Positions 17,363-26,440 of a stretch of DNA of 64,000 nt are shown in pieces. How positions within the stretch are numbered: the stretch's first letter is position 1; each line of letters starts with the position of its first letter. The notes below the pieces were generated by a model. It did not search any database. It was not told the DNA's origin and saw nothing but the letters and a program-made list of their open reading frames with translations. Origin of the DNA: Promineifilum sp. (GTDB taxonomy: Bacteria > Chloroflexota > Anaerolineae > Promineifilales > Promineifilaceae). The DNA is taken from assembly GCA_019454405.1 (NCBI GenBank), contig JACFOH010000004.1, positions 27,565-91,564 on the forward strand, given 5' to 3'. A program made the translations under genes and the position numbers.

Positions 17363-18052
17363 TTAATCGACAAACCGGTACTTCAGTAGATAGTAGAGCG
17401 CTTTGGGGCCTTCACGCCAGGGGTTGAGCTTCTTGCCCTCTTCGAACTCACGGCCGTTGTAGGAGATAGGCACTTCGTAGATGCGGTAGCCACGCTTCAG
17501 CACCTTCGAGGTGATCTCCGGCTCGAACTCAAAGCCCCGCGACCGTAACGGAATGTCGCGCACGACATCGGCACGGAAAACCTTATAGCAGGTCTCCATG
17601 TCGGTCAGAATAGTGTTGTAGGTAATATTAGTGATGAACGTCAGCAGCTTGTTGCCGACCATATGCCAGAAGAACATCGTCTTCGTCGGCCCGCCACGAA
17701 AGCGAGAACCATAGACGACGGCCGCCCGCCCTTCGATGATCGGCCGCAGCAGGTTAGGATAATCACGCGGATCGTACTCCAGATCGGCATCCTGAATCAG
17801 GAAAATATCGCCCGTCGCGTTGGCAAATCCGGTGCGCACAGCCGCGCCCTTACCCATGTTTTTCTCGTGCAGAATAACCCGGATCGAGTCGTCGAGGGCT
17901 TGAATAGCTGGATACAGCTCGCGCGTGCCGTCGGTGGAGCCATCATCGACGATGACGATCTCATCAGCTTGCTTAACAGCTAAAACCGCCTTGACGGCGG
18001 GTTCAACAGTCGAAAACTCATTATAGACCGGGATAATGACAGATACTTTCAC
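17363..18052 (-). CDS. GT2 glycosyltransferase, dolichyl/polyprenyl-phosphate sugar synthase type
   Basis: About 229 residues from a GTG at 18052. The frame stays open to 18247, but GAGGA precedes this GTG, the protein then begins directly with the family's VSVIIPVYNE, and the promoter at 18083-18111 fits. GT-A motifs: IVDDGSTDGT, then the DxD region IQDADLEYDP, and MGKGAAVRTG. It has no C-terminal membrane helices, so it resembles soluble DPM1-like enzymes that charge a polyprenyl phosphate with mannose or glucose on the cytoplasmic face. First gene of the GT2-GT39-YfhO operon, where it may supply the lipid-linked donor. Confidence 0.88.
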   Translation of the reverse strand: MKVSVIIPVYNEFSTVEPAVKAVLAVKQADEIVIVDDGSTDGTRELYPAIQALDDSIRVILHEKNMGKGAAVRTGFANATGDIFLIQDADLEYDPRDYPNLLRPIIEGRAAVVYGSRFRGGPTKTMFFWHMVGNKLLTFITNITYNTILTDMETCYKVFRADVVRDIPLRSRGFEFEPEITSKVLKRGYRIYEVPISYNGREFEEGKKLNPWREGPKALYYLLKYRFVD

Positions 18053-18082
18053 GTATAATTCCTCACTGATGGTAGCTCGCGC

Positions 18083-18111
18083 ATTATAGCACCGTGCCGG
18101 GCCGGTTCCAA
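18083..18111 (-). promoter_or_regulatory. promoter of the GT2-GT39-YfhO operon
   Basis: On the minus strand TTGGAA (18106-18111), 17 bases, TATAAT (18083-18088) with an extended -10 TGC directly before it. Transcription would start near 18076, leaving a leader of about 24 bases with a GAGGA site. Confidence 0.75.
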
Positions 18112-18148
18112 CCCGTCGCATTGCCTCATCGACCCGATAGAACAAATG

Positions 18149-18157
18149 TGGTATAAT
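18149..18157 (+). promoter_or_regulatory. extended -10 promoter of the membrane protein-gyrB operon
   Basis: TGG followed by a perfect TATAAT (18152-18157). No convincing -35 lies upstream, as is common with extended -10 promoters. The expected start near 18164 is only about 7 bases before the first ATG, with no ribosome site, so the transcript is nearly leaderless. Confidence 0.6.
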
Positions 18158-18170
18158 CATCCTGTTAACC

Positions 18171-19175
18171 ATGATGCAGAAACAGAGTACAACAGCGGCG
18201 CTTCCGGGCGTCTTTTCTACGCTTTCCGCGGGGTTCGAGTTGACCACTCGTTACCTTTGGTTGATCCTTATCCCGGCCGCGCTCGACTTTTTCCTGTGGT
18301 TGGGGCCGCGACTTAGCTTTCAACCGCTCATCGAATCGATCATCACCCAATTGCCGGCACAGGCCATGCCGATCGATTTCGCCTCACTGCTGGATGTTGC
18401 CGCCGCTCGACTCAATCACTTCACTTACCTGAGCGTCTCCGGCATGGGTGTCCCCGCATTGATGACCGGACTGACTCCCGAGAAAACACCTATTCAGCCG
18501 GCGATCATCGTGCGCGACGGCCTCGGCGCGTGGTTTGGCTCTCTGGCGCTGTTCACACTCGCCGGCTTGCTATTGACGGCGATCTATTACTCCCTGATCG
18601 CCTTCGCTCTGCGCCGGGCAAGCGCGACAACCGCGGGCACATCGGCTCCATTCGCGCCGCTCCGGTTCGTCCGACGCTCCATCCGCACCTGGTTACGTCT
18701 CACGGGATTGGGCATTCTGTTTCTCGTCCTCACGCTCGTCATCGTCTTTCCTATCAGCCTCGTAGCCGGCCTTCTATCCTTGATGAGCCAGGCCATCAGC
18801 ACCCTGTTTCTGATGGGCGCGCTGCTGCTTATCATCTGGGTGGCCATGTTCCTGAGCTACGCCCCTCAGGGTATGACGCTTAATCCGCGCCCGCTGCCGA
18901 AGGCCCTTTTCGAGAGCGTGCTCCTCTTCCGTGCCAATCTGCCGACCTCTCTGGGGCTGCTCTTCATCGTCGTCCTGATTCGGCGACTATTAGAAGCGCT
19001 CCTGCTCTCGGCCGATTCCGGCACCTGGGTAACCGGCATCAACCTGGTCGCCCATGCCTACATCAGCACAGCGCTCATCGTCGCCCTGTTTATTTTTTAT
19101 CGCGACCGTTACACTGCCTATCTTCAAAACATTCGGACAATAAGCACCCCGGATCAGGTGAACCAGCAATTATGA
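18171..19175 (+). CDS. multi-pass membrane protein, function unknown
   Basis: 334 residues with about six hydrophobic helices (near residues 22-42, 119-145, 178-205, 207-226, 262-280 and 290-312) and no recognised enzymatic motif. Two ATG codons in a row (18171 and 18174) follow the extended -10 closely. Its stop overlaps the gyrB ATG (ATGA at 19172-19175), so gyrB translation is probably coupled to it. I do not recognise the family. The link to gyrB is positional only. Confidence 0.75.
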   Translation: MMQKQSTTAALPGVFSTLSAGFELTTRYLWLILIPAALDFFLWLGPRLSFQPLIESIITQLPAQAMPIDFASLLDVAAARLNHFTYLSVSGMGVPALMTGLTPEKTPIQPAIIVRDGLGAWFGSLALFTLAGLLLTAIYYSLIAFALRRASATTAGTSAPFAPLRFVRRSIRTWLRLTGLGILFLVLTLVIVFPISLVAGLLSLMSQAISTLFLMGALLLIIWVAMFLSYAPQGMTLNPRPLPKALFESVLLFRANLPTSLGLLFIVVLIRRLLEALLLSADSGTWVTGINLVAHAYISTALIVALFIFYRDRYTAYLQNIRTISTPDQVNQQL

Positions 19176-21109
19176 TCGCCAAGACCAAGCATAATGATAA
19201 TCCTGTCGCCTACGACGCCGGCAATATCCAGGTACTGAAAGGCCTGGAAGCCGTACGCCGCCGGCCCGGCATGTACGTCGGCGGCACCGACGTGAAAGCC
19301 CTGCATCATCTCGTCTTCGAGATCGTCGACAACTCCATCGACGAGGCGCTGGCTGGGCGCTGCGATCGCATCGAGGTCACCATTCACCCCGATTCCAGCG
19401 TCAGCATCAGCGACAACGGCTATGGCATTCCCGTCGCCGAGCACCCCACCGAAAAAGTCTCCGCCTTGCAGATCGTCCATACCAGCCTGCACTCCGGCGG
19501 CAAGTTCGATAATGCCGCCTATAAGGTTTCGGGCGGCCTTCACGGCGTCGGCGCGGCGGCCGTCAACGCTCTCTCGGAGTGGATGGAGGTCGAGGTCAAG
19601 CGCGACAAGGCCGTCTGGAAGCAGCGCTATGAGCGCGGTATTCCCGTCACGCCCGTCGAGAAGGTACGCCCTCTGCAGAAGAACGAAGCCACGGGCACGA
19701 CCACGACGTTCAAGTTCGATCCCACCATCTTCACCGAAGACAACGATTACCGGTTCGAGATGCTGGTCACCCGCTTTCGCGAGATCACCTTCATCACCAG
19801 TAGCGTCTTTCTGCAATTAGTCGACGAGCGTGTCTCTCCTGCGCGAGAGATAAACTTCTATTTCGAAGGCGGTGTGCGTTCGTTCGTTCGTTATCTGAAT
19901 CAGAACCGCAAGACCCTCCACGACCCCATCTACGCTCACAAAGAAGTGGACAATGTTGATATCGAGGTTGCCTTGCAATACACCGATGGCGTGGCCATCT
20001 CTGAATTCGCCTTCGCCAACACAATTAACACGCCCGATGGCGGCACACATCTAACGGGCGCCCGTACCGCCCTGACCCGCGTCATCAATAACTACGCTCG
20101 CAAGAACAATTTCCTGAAGGAGAAGGACAAGAACTTCTCCTCTGATGACACCCGCGAAGGCGTCACGCTCGTCGTCAGCGTCAAGCACCCCGACCCGCAA
20201 TTCGAGAGCCAGACCAAGGTAAAGCTCATGAATGCCGAGGTGGCCGGCCAGGTATCGGCCGTGCTGGGCGAGGCTCTACAGGCTTTCCTGGATGAGAACC
20301 CGCGCGAGGCCAAGCGCATTATCGATCGTTGTCTCACTTCATCGCGCGCCCGCGACGCGGCCAAGGCCGCCCGTGAATTGGTTATGCGTAAGAGCGCCCT
20401 CGACAGTCTCACCTTACCCGGCAAGCTGGCTGATTGCTCGGAACGCGACCCCCACCGCGCCGAACTCTACATCGTCGAGGGTGAATCGGCCGGCGGTACG
20501 GCCAAACAAGGTCGCGACCGCCATTTCCAGGCCATCCTGCCCTTGCGCGGCAAGATTCTCAACACCGAGCGCGCTCGCCTGGATAAAATCCTGGCCAACA
20601 ACGAAGTGAAGGCGCTCATCTCCGCATTGGGCACGGGCATCGGCGAGTCGTTCGATCTTGGCAATCTGCGCTATGGCCGCACCATCATCATGACCGACGC
20701 CGACGTGGACGGCAGCCATATCCGCACCTTGTTGCTGACCTTCTTCTTCCGCTACATGCCGTCGCTCATCGAAAACGGGCATCTCTATATCGCCCAGCCG
20801 CCGCTTTACGCAGTGAAACACGGCAAAGAGATCTCCTATGCCTACACCGAAGCCCAGCGCGAGGCGCTCATCAAGCAGCTCGATGGCCAAAAGATGAGCG
20901 TCCAGCGTTACAAAGGTCTGGGCGAGATGAACGCCGAGCAACTATGGGAAACCACGATGGATCCCGAGGTGCGCACGCTCCTGCAGGTCACCATCGACGA
21001 CGCCGTCGTGGCCGACCGCACGTTTGATATGCTGATGGGCGACGAGGTCGCGCCTCGCCGCCGGTTCATCAACACTCACGCCGGCGAGGTACGCAACCTG
21101 GACGTCTAA
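19172..21109 (+). CDS. gyrB: DNA gyrase subunit B
   Basis: 645 residues. ATPase half of DNA gyrase, which introduces negative supercoils together with GyrA. GHKL ATPase motifs are [19 protein letters not shown] and the lid GGLHGVGAA. The TOPRIM domain has [16 protein letters not shown] and DADVDGSHI, and the C-terminal tail has [20 protein letters not shown]. The length matches the short GyrB of most phyla, lacking the 170-residue gammaproteobacterial insert. ParE is a possible alternative; GyrB fits better by the QGRDR and KGLGEM signatures. A strong terminator follows at 21141-21176. Confidence 0.95.
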   Translation: MIAKTKHNDNPVAYDAGNIQVLKGLEAVRRRPGMYVGGTDVKALHHLVFEIVDNSIDEALAGRCDRIEVTIHPDSSVSISDNGYGIPVAEHPTEKVSALQIVHTSLHSGGKFDNAAYKVSGGLHGVGAAAVNALSEWMEVEVKRDKAVWKQRYERGIPVTPVEKVRPLQKNEATGTTTTFKFDPTIFTEDNDYRFEMLVTRFREITFITSSVFLQLVDERVSPAREINFYFEGGVRSFVRYLNQNRKTLHDPIYAHKEVDNVDIEVALQYTDGVAISEFAFANTINTPDGGTHLTGARTALTRVINNYARKNNFLKEKDKNFSSDDTREGVTLVVSVKHPDPQFESQTKVKLMNAEVAGQVSAVLGEALQAFLDENPREAKRIIDRCLTSSRARDAAKAARELVMRKSALDSLTLPGKLADCSERDPHRAELYIVEGESAGGTAKQGRDRHFQAILPLRGKILNTERARLDKILANNEVKALISALGTGIGESFDLGNLRYGRTIIMTDADVDGSHIRTLLLTFFFRYMPSLIENGHLYIAQPPLYAVKHGKEISYAYTEAQREALIKQLDGQKMSVQRYKGLGEMNAEQLWETTMDPEVRTLLQVTIDDAVVADRTFDMLMGDEVAPRRRFINTHAGEVRNLDV

Positions 21110-21140
21110 GCGTCCGACCCGATTTGATAGTTATAAAAAG

Positions 21141-21176
21141 AAAGAGCGCCACAGTTTAAGCTGTGGCGCTCTTTTT
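21141..21176. terminator. strong bidirectional intrinsic terminator
   Basis: A perfect 14-bp stem (AAAGAGCGCCACAG / CTGTGGCGCTCTTT) with a TTTAAG loop. A T-run follows on the plus strand and an A-rich stretch precedes it, so it serves the converging gyrB and Na/Pi cotransporter genes. Confidence 0.92.
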
Positions 21177-21203
21177 ATCTGGCCAGGCTGGCCGTGCCGG
21201 CGC

Positions 21204-22832
21204 TCATCCGGCGATGGCCGGCACGTGATTCAGGTTACGGATCACACTTATCCCAAGGTTATCGGCGTGATCGCTGATACGTTCGAGCAACCGCAGCGTC
21301 TCGATGAAAATAACGCCCGCTTCCGGGTGACAGGCACCCGACATCTGCCGCTGGATATGTCTCTCGCGGACTTTCCAATACAAATTGTCGAACTCTTTCT
21401 CTCTCTCGCCGACCGTCTTCGCCAGATCTCGATTCTGTTCCCGTAATGCCTGCAGCGATTGGCGATAGATCGAAAGGGCAAACTCGTACAACTCAGTAAG
21501 TTCGTTGGTGGCTTCCTCGGTAAAGGGAATATCGCCTGCCACCCGATCCTTGGCATAATCGGCGATATCCTCAGCCATGTCTCCGACCCGCTCGACATCA
21601 ACCAACAAGTCTTTGATCTGGAAGGCGCGCTTTTGCTGGACAAAGCTCAGATCTGAACGCATCAATACGCTGACGAAATGTTCCAGATCCCTGGTCACAG
21701 GATCAGCAACGCCACTCTCCAGATAGAGCACCCTTTCGGCAGCCACAATATCCTTTTCCAGCAGCGCGCGACAACTCAATTCGACCATTTCAACCGTTAT
21801 ATCCCCTAGCCGTTGCAACTCGCGCGATGCCTCTTTCAGAGCCACCGTTGGTACAGCGTATTGCATTTCGTCGATGTACATGGTCACCTTATGCTCCACC
21901 TTCTCCGGATCGGCCGGGGCGAGTCTCATGGCAACAGCGGCAATCTGACGGACGAACGGGAAGAGCATCAGGCTGACCGATACGTTGAAGACGGTATGCG
22001 CATTGGCGATCTGGCGTGGCAAGTCCGGCGACGTACGCTGGATCAGATCGGCAAACTGGGGGATGAAGGGCATGAACAGGAGCACCCCAAACACATTGAT
22101 CATGATCTGGGAATACGAGACCTGCCGGGCGACAGGCGAAAGCCGCAATGCAGCGATCAGACCGGTGATGCAGGAGCCGATGTTGGCGCCCAGGATGATT
22201 CCAATGGCTCCTTCAAGTGAAATGGCGTTGGTCATGCCCATAGCGACGGTGACGCTGGTTACGGCCGTGCTGCTCTGGGTAAGCGAAGTCGCGATGATGC
22301 CGGCCAGGATACCTATCCAGGGGTATTGTCCCATGGCCACCAATGAATTAGCGATCCAGGGGATGTCGACCAACTCATTCAAAGCGCTGGCCATGTAGCT
22401 CATACCGACGAAAATAACGCCAAGGCCCATCAAGATCCCGCCATATTTCTGCCAATCGCGATTGGGAAAGAACTCCAGGAAGATAATACCCAGGATCACC
22501 AGTATCAATCGGAAATCACCGATCTCAAAAGCAACGATCTGGGCAGTGACCGTGGTGCCAATCTCCTGACCCAGCATCACGCTGATCGACTGGACAACGG
22601 TCATCAGGTTGGCGTTAACCAGGCCGATCATCGTGACCATCAGCAAACCACTGCTTTGCAAGATAGCCGAAGCGGCCGTGCCGAAGAACATACTCTTGAG
22701 CCGGCTGTTAGTCACTCGGTCGAGCCATTTCTGGATCTGGTCACCGGCGAGCATCTCCATGCCCGAACTGAGCAGGGAAATGCCGTAGAGGAACAGCGCC
22801 AACCCACCTAATATTTTGATAACGCCTATCAT
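21204..22832 (-). CDS. Na+/phosphate cotransporter with PhoU-like C-terminal domain
   Basis: 542 residues. The membrane half (about 1-320) has two Na_Pi_cotrans repeats, each with the QSS signature (ILQSSGLLMVTM and LTQSSTAVTSV). The cytoplasmic half (about 340-542) is a PhoU-like helical bundle (SRELQRLGDITVEM, DVERVGDMAEDIADYA). This fits the bacterial NptA/YjbB class, which moves phosphate with sodium; YjbB itself exports phosphate, so direction is open. GGAGGGG precedes the ATG. A minus-strand extended -10 (TGC-TATAAG, 22940-22945) would give a leader of about 100 bases containing a 7-bp stem hairpin (22866-22897). Confidence 0.9.
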   Translation of the reverse strand: MIGVIKILGGLALFLYGISLLSSGMEMLAGDQIQKWLDRVTNSRLKSMFFGTAASAILQSSGLLMVTMIGLVNANLMTVVQSISVMLGQEIGTTVTAQIVAFEIGDFRLILVILGIIFLEFFPNRDWQKYGGILMGLGVIFVGMSYMASALNELVDIPWIANSLVAMGQYPWIGILAGIIATSLTQSSTAVTSVTVAMGMTNAISLEGAIGIILGANIGSCITGLIAALRLSPVARQVSYSQIMINVFGVLLFMPFIPQFADLIQRTSPDLPRQIANAHTVFNVSVSLMLFPFVRQIAAVAMRLAPADPEKVEHKVTMYIDEMQYAVPTVALKEASRELQRLGDITVEMVELSCRALLEKDIVAAERVLYLESGVADPVTRDLEHFVSVLMRSDLSFVQQKRAFQIKDLLVDVERVGDMAEDIADYAKDRVAGDIPFTEEATNELTELYEFALSIYRQSLQALREQNRDLAKTVGEREKEFDNLYWKVRERHIQRQMSGACHPEAGVIFIETLRLLERISDHADNLGISVIRNLNHVPAIAG

Positions 22833-23370
22833 CGGCCCCTCCGAAAATCACGGGCTGTATGTCGGATAGGGAACAATTGTGTTTGATGCATCCCTATTCC
22901 CTCATAACCAAAGTGTTTTATCATTGACGTTCATATCGACTTATAGCAGACAAGGCACCAGCGCAATCGAAACTTACAAAGCGTCCTTATTAGCAACCAT
23001 GGTCGCCCCAGGCTGCCAGACGCAAGCGATCGAAAGCGTGCGAAGGCCTGCTTGAGTCAAATATAGATTGTTCAGGATTTGTTTTGGATCGTTTTAGATG
23101 ATGTGAGACGCGGCCGCAGACGGGAACGATTGCCACCGTGAGCACACCTGCCAAATACAAATGGTAAGGCGTCGCCTGATGATCATGAGGCTATCTAGCC
23201 GGCGGCGTACCTCGGGGCAATTCTAACTCAATTGTGGATTTTGGGAATGGTAGAAGGCACAAATCGGCGAACGATTTTCAAGCTGCGGCGACTCTACTTA
23301 TTTATAAGGCGCTGCCAGCCAATCAGGGATGCTTCCTGATTCTGACGAGATGCAGAACTCCTGACTAGCC
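22833..23370. other. 538-base intergenic region without a recognised gene
   Basis: Separates the Na/Pi gene from the end of modB, both on the minus strand. It holds the probable Na/Pi promoter (TGC-TATAAG at 22940-22945), a leader hairpin ATAGGGA/TCCCTAT (22866-22897) and a small hairpin AATCAGG/CCTGATT (23321-23341) after modB that lacks a T-run. I find no convincing reading frame, tRNA or known riboswitch, and no trace of a modC gene. Confidence 0.6.
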
Positions 23371-24204
23371 CTAATCGCTATCTTCTCGTCCCAAGACCCC
23401 TCTGACAAGCATCAACACGATGAACGAGCACGCCACCAGGATCACTGATAGCGTAACGGCTACACCCAGGTCCAGTTCAAAACCAAGATAGATCGCCAGA
23501 GGCATCGTCTGTGTACGACCGGGGAAGTTGCCGGCGAAAATGATCGTCGCCCCAAATTCGCCCAACGCTCGCGCCCACGCCAAAGCCACCCCTGACAAAA
23601 TAGCCCGACGCGAGAGAGGCAGCGTGATAAGCCGGAAGGTCTGCCAATGATTTGCGCCATCGATCGCTGCTACGTCTTCCATCTCCGGCTCCACTCCAGC
23701 AAAGCCGATCGTCGCCGCCCGGATAAACAACGGAACGGCAATAAATGTCTGGGCGATGACGACGGCCAGTTCCGTGAAAGTGATGCGCACACCCAGAGCA
23801 TCCAGGGGTGCGCCGAGAAGGCCGCGACGGCCGAACACCAACAACAACGCCAATCCGGCCACGGCCGGCGGCAAGACAATGGGCAAATCGATAAGGCTGT
23901 CCAGCAACGTACGTCCCGGAAACTGCCGTCGCGCCAGCAGGTACGCGACCGGCATCCCTAGCGCCACCGCGACCAGCGTCGCCCAGGCGCTCGTTCTCAG
24001 GCTGAGGCTGAGCGCCTGCCGGACCTGTGGCAGGCGTAGATTGGCCGCAAATTCAGCCGGGGAACTATAGAAGATGAGCGCCAGTAACGGCAACAGCAGA
24101 AACAGCAAAAGTGGCAGCGAAAGCGCCCACCATGCTTCAACCCCATGCCGGCGAACGGCAGGGCGTCCCGGCGATCCGTATCGCGGCAAGACGAATGACC
24201 TCAA
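23371..24204 (-). CDS. modB: molybdate ABC transporter permease
   Basis: 277 residues with about six membrane helices. The EAA loop that docks the ATPase is visible (DVAAIDGANHWQTFRLITLP). GEFGATIIFAGNFPGRTQTMPLAIY is the characteristic ModB/CysT-type stretch. It should form the channel for molybdate or tungstate. The ATG overlaps the modA stop (ATGA). No modC ATPase gene follows; 538 bases without a gene come next, so the ATPase must be encoded elsewhere or another ATPase is shared. Confidence 0.9.
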   Translation of the reverse strand: MRSFVLPRYGSPGRPAVRRHGVEAWWALSLPLLLFLLLPLLALIFYSSPAEFAANLRLPQVRQALSLSLRTSAWATLVAVALGMPVAYLLARRQFPGRTLLDSLIDLPIVLPPAVAGLALLLVFGRRGLLGAPLDALGVRITFTELAVVIAQTFIAVPLFIRAATIGFAGVEPEMEDVAAIDGANHWQTFRLITLPLSRRAILSGVALAWARALGEFGATIIFAGNFPGRTQTMPLAIYLGFELDLGVAVTLSVILVACSFIVLMLVRGVLGREDSD

Positions 24205-25019
24205 CGCGACCCCACCGGCTCAAATCCATAATCTGCCAACACGGCCTGCCCGGTCTCGCTCAGGACGAACTCCACAAAGGCGGCGGCAACGGTCGGGTTT
24301 GGGCTATCCTTGAGGGCCGCAATGGGGTATTCAGCCAGAAGGTTTAGCGCGTCAGGTATTTCCAGGCTGGCCACGCCATCGACCCCAACCAGGTCACTGG
24401 TGTAAACGATGCCCGCGTCGGCCTCGCCCAGGGCGACTTTATTGAGGACTGTACGAACATTCTTCTCGTAGGAAGCCACATTGGCTAATACGCCGCCCCG
24501 GAACGACGAGCCAAACGCCGGATCGACCGAGGCCTTGTCGAGGAATTCGAGCGAATAGCGGCCGACCGGGACTTCCTCAGCTGCCAGCACGAGCAGGATA
24601 CCGGGCTTGGCCAAGTCTTGCAGGCTCTCGATCTGGCCAGGGTTGTCGGCCGGAATGACCACGACAAGGCGATTGGTGACAAAGACGACCGGCGCGTTCG
24701 CGTCGACCATGCCTGACGCAACCACTACATCCATTTGCGCATGGTTGGCGCTGGCAAACACATCGGCCGGGGCGCCCTCGTCGATCTGAGTCGCCAGTTG
24801 ATTGGACCCGGCGAAATTAAAGGCCGTCGTGACGCCGGGGTTGGCCGCGTCAAACTGGCCTCCGATTTCAGTGAACGCATCAGTCAGCGACGCAGCGGCG
24901 AAGACCGTCAATGTTAGCCCTTTGATCTGCGCGGTGCGTCTCCCACAACCGGAGAGGGCGATCGCCATCAGGAAAATGGCCAAAACGAGCCTCCGGCTCC
25001 CCATAAAATTCACCTTCAT
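24201..25019 (-). CDS. modA: molybdate-binding lipoprotein
   Basis: About 272 residues from ATG 25019, which overlaps the padR stop (ATGA); an upstream in-frame start at 25055 would lie inside padR. Lipobox ALSGC. The periplasmic-binding type 2 fold carries ModA motifs: VFAAASLTDAF, FNFAGSNQLATQIDEGAPADVFASA and GEADAGIVYTSD. The conserved Ser residues of the oxyanion site (AAS, AGS) are present. Binds molybdate or tungstate and passes it to ModB. Confidence 0.92.
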   Translation of the reverse strand: MKVNFMGSRRLVLAIFLMAIALSGCGRRTAQIKGLTLTVFAAASLTDAFTEIGGQFDAANPGVTTAFNFAGSNQLATQIDEGAPADVFASANHAQMDVVVASGMVDANAPVVFVTNRLVVVIPADNPGQIESLQDLAKPGILLVLAAEEVPVGRYSLEFLDKASVDPAFGSSFRGGVLANVASYEKNVRTVLNKVALGEADAGIVYTSDLVGVDGVASLEIPDALNLLAEYPIAALKDSPNPTVAAAFVEFVLSETGQAVLADYGFEPVGSR

Positions 25020-25555
25020 ACGATGGAATCCTGAACCGCTAATGATGCCAGCCACATCTGGATTGCTTCGATATGCTTGAGGCGATAGCGCAGGACGTCG
25101 CGACCGAATAGACTCATTCCCGCCTCATCACCCACCCACACAGCTAACCAATGCCCACAAACAGCCTGCTGCTCTTCAACCAGTCTCCTAACCGTCTCAG
25201 CCCCTTCTTCCTGGGCAAAGTAAAGCTTGAGCATGAATTCCAGCCGCATTTCGCGCGGCAGGCGGACCGGCTCAATTAGCCAGCGGCCGAAAGCGGCCTC
25301 CCCTTCCGGTGTCAGGTGGTAAACCTTGCGCGGCGGACGGCCATCTTGCGGCTCGTGCGTGGCGCGTAACAAGCCGTCGTCCTCCAGCCGCGCCAGCAGC
25401 GCATACAGGCGGCTCTGCTTCACTCGCCAGATGAGCTGTAATTCAGGGGTCTCGACCAGGCGGCGGTAGATCTCGTAACCATGCAGCGGTTCGCGTCGAA
25501 CGAAACCGAGCAACGCATACTCAACCGTGAGAGGAGATTGTAATAGGGGACTCAT
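25016..25555 (-). CDS. PadR-family transcriptional regulator
   Basis: 179 residues starting at ATG 25555; the frame opens further upstream, but the promoter and palindrome occupy that DNA. The N-terminal winged helix carries the PadR pattern YALLGFVRREPLHGYEIYRR, then LYALLARLEDDGLL, and a C-terminal helical dimerisation part follows. It leads a three-gene operon with 4-bp overlaps to modA, which overlaps modB. The usual molybdate regulator is ModE, so PadR control of a mod operon is unusual. The palindrome at its own promoter suggests autoregulation. Confidence 0.88.
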   Translation of the reverse strand: MSPLLQSPLTVEYALLGFVRREPLHGYEIYRRLVETPELQLIWRVKQSRLYALLARLEDDGLLRATHEPQDGRPPRKVYHLTPEGEAAFGRWLIEPVRLPREMRLEFMLKLYFAQEEGAETVRRLVEEQQAVCGHWLAVWVGDEAGMSLFGRDVLRYRLKHIEAIQMWLASLAVQDSIV

Positions 25556-25563
25556 TATCTGAC

Positions 25564-25580
25564 TATTCAATAAATGAATA
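25564..25580. promoter_or_regulatory. palindrome at the padR transcript start (candidate operator)
   Basis: TATTCA, five bases, TGAATA: a perfect inverted repeat. It begins about 9 bases downstream of the padR -10, covering the expected transcription start near 25582. This is a natural site for autorepression by the PadR protein. Confidence 0.6.
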
Positions 25581-25588
25581 TAGGCGAC

Positions 25589-25617
25589 ATTATAGAGTGG
25601 AATGTGGGAGAGGTCAA
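25589..25617 (-). promoter_or_regulatory. promoter of padR-modA-modB
   Basis: On the minus strand TTGACC (25612-25617), a 17-base spacer and a perfect TATAAT (25589-25594). Confidence 0.8.
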
Positions 25618-25709
25618 ACAGGAATACAAAGCGACGGGTGACACATAGCATAAAAAAAGCTACCATTCTGAACGACCTTCATACTCATTATGGGGTCATT
25701 ATTTATGAT

Positions 25710-26429
25710 ATGAAATTTCTGGCACGCCTTTTTCCCGTCCTGTTCTTATCCGGCTTGTTCATCGCCTGCCGGAATGTCACGCCTTCCACCCAAGGCCCGT
25801 CCGATCAGCCGCCCGCTTTTGCCGGGGCGCCTGCCGGCGACACATCACAGCCGGCCGAATCACCGCCGACGACCCCTGCAGGCGAGCGAGCCAAAGTCAC
25901 CCATGTCTACGATGGCGACACCATCAAAGTCGAAGCAGGCGGCCGCTCCTATCGCCTGCGCTACATCGGCGTCGACACGCCCGAGCGTGAGGAGCCGTTC
26001 TATCAGGAAGCGCTGGATTTCAATCGCCAACTGGTCGAAGATCAAACCGTCATCCTCGTCAAGGATGTCAGCGAGACGGATCAATATGGACGTCTGTTAC
26101 GTTACGTATATTTGGAGGATGGAACATTTGTCAACGCCGAATTGATGCTCAACGGCATGGCTCGGTTGGTCACCTTCCCGCCCGACGTAGCCCAGACCAA
26201 CTACTTCCGCGAGCTACAACGTCAGGCCCAGGAGGCCGGCGCGGGCATGTGGAGTCGCCCCGATCTGGTGGGGCCATGTGATTGCGACCGCAATCTCTAC
26301 GACTGTCGCGATTTCCAGACCCAATCCGAGGCACAAACCTGCTACGACTATTGCATGGAGACGACCGGCCGCGATGTTCACCGGCTGGACGGCAGCGGCA
26401 CCGGACGAGCCTGTAAATCTTTACCTTGA
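25710..26429 (+). CDS. thermonuclease-family lipoprotein with Cys-rich C-terminus
   Basis: 239 residues from ATG 25710 (an earlier in-frame codon at 25602 lies in promoter DNA). A signal segment ends in a lipobox-like LFIAC. After a Pro-rich linker the staphylococcal nuclease fold runs from about 65 to 185, with VYDGDTIKV, RYIGVDTPE and QYGRLLRYVY supplying the catalytic Asp, Arg, Glu and Arg. The last 50 residues hold six cysteines (PCDCDRN, DCRDF, TCYDYC, RACKSL). They end in GSGTGRACKSL, similar to the excalibur-like tails of other secreted nucleases. Probably cuts DNA or RNA outside the cell. Confidence 0.88.
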   Translation: MKFLARLFPVLFLSGLFIACRNVTPSTQGPSDQPPAFAGAPAGDTSQPAESPPTTPAGERAKVTHVYDGDTIKVEAGGRSYRLRYIGVDTPEREEPFYQEALDFNRQLVEDQTVILVKDVSETDQYGRLLRYVYLEDGTFVNAELMLNGMARLVTFPPDVAQTNYFRELQRQAQEAGAGMWSRPDLVGPCDCDRNLYDCRDFQTQSEAQTCYDYCMETTGRDVHRLDGSGTGRACKSLP

Positions 26430-26440
26430 CAGGGTCTGGT

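Noticed and set aside
18053-18247. Longer N-terminus for the GT2 enzyme
   Set aside because: It would overlap the divergent membrane-protein gene and the promoter. The GTG at 18052 has a ribosome site and yields the family N-terminus.
22833-23370. Moco or molybdate riboswitch near modAB
   Set aside because: This DNA lies downstream of modB, not upstream of the operon, and I could not recognise the conserved core. The DNA upstream of padR has a plain promoter and palindrome.
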